From DASPKS01 sp035628035 (GTDB taxonomy: Bacteria > Bacteroidota > Rhodothermia > Rhodothermales > Rubricoccaceae): a DNA stretch of 9,033 bases. This document shows positions 6,468-9,033 of this stretch, one piece after another. A program made the translations under genes and the position numbers. The DNA is taken from positions 1 through 9,033 of the forward strand of contig DASPKS010000202.1 in the NCBI GenBank assembly GCA_035628035.1, read 5' to 3'. The notes under the pieces are model-generated. The model saw only the letters and a program-made list of their open reading frames with translations, did no database searches and had not been told where the DNA came from. Position 1 is the first letter of the stretch. Every line of letters begins with the position of its first letter.

Positions 6468-7658
6468 ATGCGTCTCCGCTTCCTCTGCGCTGCTGCCCTG
6501 CTTGGGCTGGCGCCTTGCGGCGCCTCCGCGCAGCGGCCACTGACGGCCCTCCCGTTCCTGGAGATCCCGCCCTCGCCCACGCTCAACGCGATGGCCGGCG
6601 CGGGCGTCGCGCTCCCGTCGGCGGATCCCTACGCCTTCCTCTACAACCCCGCGCAGGCGGCCCTCGCCGCGCGCGACGTGGCCGGCGGGGCCGCGCTCTA
6701 CCCCGGCGGTGCGGACTGGATCGGCCGGTTCAACTACGGGAGCGCTGCCGCGATGGGTGGGGCCCGGATCGGACGGTTCGCCCTCGGTGGGGGGCTTGCT
6801 CAGACGGCCCTGCACTTCGGCGAGGTGGAAGTCCGCAGCCGTGACGGCGCCTACGTGGCCCGCTACGAGCCGGTGGACCGCTATCTCGCCGCCGCCGTAG
6901 GGGCGAGCACAACGGGCGCCGTGCGCGGCGCCGTCGGGCTGGCCACGCGCTTCGTCTCCTCCACCGACAGCCCTACGTTCGAGGGCGACGAGTTCTCGGT
7001 GGGCCGCATCTGGGGGTTCACGATGGACCTCGGCGCGATGGCGGCTGCCGACGTGGCGCGGCTCGTCGCGCTCCCCCGCGTGGGGCCGATGCGGCCGGCG
7101 CTGGAGGTTAGCGCGGGCTACGCGCAGACGCACATCGGCGGGACGGTGGGGTACTCGGGCTCCTCGTACCGGGACCCGCTCCCGCGTACGGCGCTGCTGG
7201 GGTGGGCGGCCTCCGCTGGGCTCGATCTTCCGCTGGCGACGTCCACCCTCCGCGTCGTCCAGGCCGACCTCGCCCTCCAGGCCGAGCATTCCCTCGTGCA
7301 CCGGCGCGAAGACGGGTCGTGCGGCTACGGGCTGGTCCTCGGCGACATGAACGTCGCGCGCGCCCTCACCGGGACGGGGAACGAGGAGACGACCGGGCGG
7401 CGCGGCCTCCGCCTCGCGCTCGCCGAGACCGTGGAGCTGAGCGCGGGTGAGTTCCACGGGGGGGGCTACGAGGGGCGCTCGTACGGCGTAGCCGTCCGCG
7501 CCGCCGGGCCGCTGAAGGCGGCGGCCCACCTCACAGCGCGCCCGGTCCTCGCCCGCCTGGCCGACCACTTCGACGTGCGCTACACGCACGCGGTCTACTT
7601 CGCCGGGACACCGAACGAGACGGCGTTCGGCGGGCTCAGCCTCGCCGTGCGGCGCTAG
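6468..7658 (+). CDS. PorV/PorQ-like outer-membrane beta-barrel protein
   Basis: From the ATG at 6468 the protein has 396 residues and begins with a good signal peptide: MRLR, a hydrophobic core and a likely cleavage after ASA at residue 21. The mature part opens with LPFLEIPPSPTLNAMAGAGV (28-47) and DPYAFLYNPAQAAL (53-66), the pattern that starts PorV/PorQ-type proteins (FLxIPPxAR-MGxAGVA, then YxNPAxLA). Alternating Gly-rich amphipathic strands follow to the end, as in an outer-membrane barrel. PorV-type proteins act in type IX secretion, as shuttles or attachment partners for cargo; many related paralogues have no known role. An in-frame extension back to 6381 was not used because it would bury the signal peptide. 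It converges on a gene for a T9SS cargo protein. No Shine-Dalgarno is seen. Family assignment is by motif only, and the C-terminus ends in Arg rather than an aromatic residue. Confidence 0.7.
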   Translation: MRLRFLCAAALLGLAPCGASAQRPLTALPFLEIPPSPTLNAMAGAGVALPSADPYAFLYNPAQAALAARDVAGGAALYPGGADWIGRFNYGSAAAMGGARIGRFALGGGLAQTALHFGEVEVRSRDGAYVARYEPVDRYLAAAVGASTTGAVRGAVGLATRFVSSTDSPTFEGDEFSVGRIWGFTMDLGAMAAADVARLVALPRVGPMRPALEVSAGYAQTHIGGTVGYSGSSYRDPLPRTALLGWAASAGLDLPLATSTLRVVQADLALQAEHSLVHRREDGSCGYGLVLGDMNVARALTGTGNEETTGRRGLRLALAETVELSAGEFHGGGYEGRSYGVAVRAAGPLKAAAHLTARPVLARLADHFDVRYTHAVYFAGTPNETAFGGLSLAVRR

Positions 7659-7673
7659 GGAGGCACTTCCTCC
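7659..7673. terminator. Small hairpin between convergent genes
   Basis: GGAGG (7659-7663) and CCTCC (7669-7673) form a 5-bp stem with a 5-base loop immediately after the stop of the PorV/PorQ-like gene and 15 bases from the stop of the opposing gene. It is short and lacks a T-tract. The 30-bp space between the two stops contains no other structure I can support. Confidence 0.2.
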
Positions 7674-7688
7674 GGGAATGCCCTCCGG

Positions 7689-9033
7689 TCACTTCACGAG
7701 CAGCACCTTCCGGGTGTGGCGTTGCCCCCCGGCGTCGAGCACGACGACGTACACGCCGGAGGCGAGGCGGGCCCCGTCGAGCGTGGCGGTGTGGCGGCCG
7801 GCCGGGAGCAGGCCATTAGCCAGCATGGCCACCTCGCGGCCGAGCACATCAACCACGGTCAGCCGAACGGCGCCCGGTTCCGAAAGCTCGAAGGGCACCA
7901 CCGCGCGCGGGTTGAACGGGTTCGGGTACGGCGCACCGAGTACGAACGCCAATGGGGCTCCGCCCGGCTCCGGTTCGTTGCCGACGATCTCGGGGTCCGT
8001 AATGGCGAAGCGGATGATGGTGCCGGGTGGCGGCGTGGTTCCATCGTTGGCGAGGTCGGCGAAGGCGAGGCGGCCGATGGTGTAGACGCGATTGCCGGCG
8101 CCCTCGTAGCAGAAGTTGACGTAGTAGTGCTGGTTCGGACAAGGCTGCCCGGTCGCGGGGTTGATGTCCACCTGGGTGTCGCCATCGGCGTTCGGGTGAT
8201 ACACGGCGCCGGCGCCGCCGAAGGCGAGGGCGTCCTGCTCGAACCGGGCGTAGCCGTCGGGCCGGTCGGGCATGAAGAAGTAGACCGGCTGCGTGATCCG
8301 CGAGCGCGGCCCGGCCGTCCACGGGTCGGTCCCGGGGAACTGGTTCGTCCAGTCCGTGAGGTAGCTCTGCCCCGCGGGGAGGAGCAGCGCCGGGATCATC
8401 CGGACGTCGTCGGCGGGGTCGGCGGGGTCGCCCACGTTCCATAGCTCGAAGGGGACGCGGGCGACCCGGTTGTTCCCGGCCGTGGCGAACACGTACACGG
8501 CGAGCCCTCCGTTCGCGGTGAACCGGACCTCGTAGTCGTCTGGCGCGGCCGCTTCGAAGAAGGGGGCGATCCGCTGGATGCTACCGGCCTCGAACCCCGT
8601 CCCATCGAAGGCGGTGAGGTAGTAGTCGTCGCTGACGTTCTCGTCGTGCCAGACGGTGTTGCCGCCGAACGCGTCGCACCCCGGATCGCCCGGGTCGGGG
8701 CACGGCGGCTGCACAGGGTGGGCCGTCTCCATGATGCCCGCGCCGCCGCCGGCCCACTCGGCCTCGTAGCGGTAGTAGATGAACGTGCGCGGCGCGGAGG
8801 GGAGGCTCTGCGCGCCTACCCCGAAGGCCTGCACGGTCCACGAGATGGTGTGCACCTCGTTGACCGGCAGGTTGCGGGCCTGCACGCTCGTGCTGTCGGT
8901 GGTGAGGACCGCGCCCGTCGAGAGGCGGACGGCGTAGTGCCGCGCGCCGGCCACGGGCGTCCACGTCAGCCACGGCGGGGTCCCGACGAAGAGCGCGCTG
9001 TCGGGCGGGCTGAGGGGCGCCGGCGTGGGAAGG
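7689..9033 (-). CDS. T9SS-secreted protein with FN3-like segment and C-terminal sorting domain (5' truncated)
   Basis: The frame runs off the right edge; 447 residues are visible and the N-terminus and signal peptide are missing. A GTG at 8954 lies inside a domain and is not the start. Visible residues 1-85 resemble a fibronectin type III-like domain (LSPPDSALFVGTPPWLTWTP, then ARHYAVRLSTG and HTISWTVQAF). Residues about 86-355 form a middle region I cannot assign, with VPFELWNVGDPADPADDVRM, two Cys pairs (PPCPDPGDPGC and PCPNQHYYVNFC) and an acidic NADGDTQVDIN stretch that might bind calcium. The last 80 residues are a type-A sorting domain: PYPNPFNP (368-375), VPFELSEPGAVRLTVVDVLG, an AGRHTATLDGARLASGVYVV repeat unit and the basic RHTRKVLLVK end. 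Such domains direct export through T9SS and surface attachment or release. The function of the passenger is unknown. Confidence 0.85.
   Translation of the reverse strand, partial: LPTPAPLSPPDSALFVGTPPWLTWTPVAGARHYAVRLSTGAVLTTDSTSVQARNLPVNEVHTISWTVQAFGVGAQSLPSAPRTFIYYRYEAEWAGGGAGIMETAHPVQPPCPDPGDPGCDAFGGNTVWHDENVSDDYYLTAFDGTGFEAGSIQRIAPFFEAAAPDDYEVRFTANGGLAVYVFATAGNNRVARVPFELWNVGDPADPADDVRMIPALLLPAGQSYLTDWTNQFPGTDPWTAGPRSRITQPVYFFMPDRPDGYARFEQDALAFGGAGAVYHPNADGDTQVDINPATGQPCPNQHYYVNFCYEGAGNRVYTIGRLAFADLANDGTTPPPGTIIRFAITDPEIVGNEPEPGGAPLAFVLGAPYPNPFNPRAVVPFELSEPGAVRLTVVDVLGREVAMLANGLLPAGRHTATLDGARLASGVYVVVLDAGGQRHTRKVLLVK

Noticed and set aside
6408..7589. Long minus-strand frame opposite the PorV/PorQ-like gene
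   Set aside because: No motif, strongly biased composition, and the opposite strand encodes a protein with a signal peptide and family motifs.

Overview
The window is a GC-rich bacterial chromosomal segment with seven protein-coding genes, two of them cut by the window edges. No rRNA, tRNA, CRISPR array, insertion sequence or phage gene was seen. The organism is probably a member of the Bacteroidota/Rhodothermota group, most likely a Rhodothermia-type lineage (inference). The main evidence is a secreted protein at the right end with a C-terminal sorting domain of the type IX secretion (T9SS) kind, opening with an NPFNP motif. Next to it lies a PorV/PorQ-like outer-membrane protein. GC richness and mostly absent Shine-Dalgarno sequences also fit.

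Left end (1-430, + strand): the 3' part of a LexA/UmuD-like (S24 peptidase fold) gene. Its fold signature is clear, but the catalytic Ser and Lys positions are both substituted and no Ala-Gly cleavage site is visible. It looks like a non-cleaving regulator or pseudo-peptidase. It converges on the next block across 9 bp.

Left-centre block (440-3949, - strand): pyrG (CTP synthase), a Nudix hydrolase and a DUF819 membrane protein lie head to tail with gaps of 9 and 42 bp, probably as one operon read leftward. pyrG makes CTP. The Nudix enzyme probably hydrolyses a nucleoside-diphosphate-type substrate. The DUF819 protein is a multi-spanning inner-membrane protein of unknown substrate. An inverted repeat sits directly before the DUF819 start codon.

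Centre block (4072-6251, - strand): a family-4 glycosyltransferase and a nucleotide-sugar epimerase/dehydratase of the extended SDR family overlap by four bases (GTGA). The second gene has an excellent Shine-Dalgarno sequence, unusual here. They look like a two-gene glycan-building unit, with a candidate Bacteroidota-type promoter upstream and a hairpin downstream.

Right block (6252-9033): a 216-bp divergent intergenic region holds a cluster of GAAC/GTTC inverted repeats. Next come the PorV/PorQ-like protein (+ strand) and, convergent to it with a 30-bp gap, the truncated T9SS cargo protein with an FN3-like segment, an unassigned middle region and the sorting domain.

I see no clear evidence of a wholly new system. 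The most unusual items are the catalytically degenerate LexA-like protein and the GAAC/GTTC repeat cluster.
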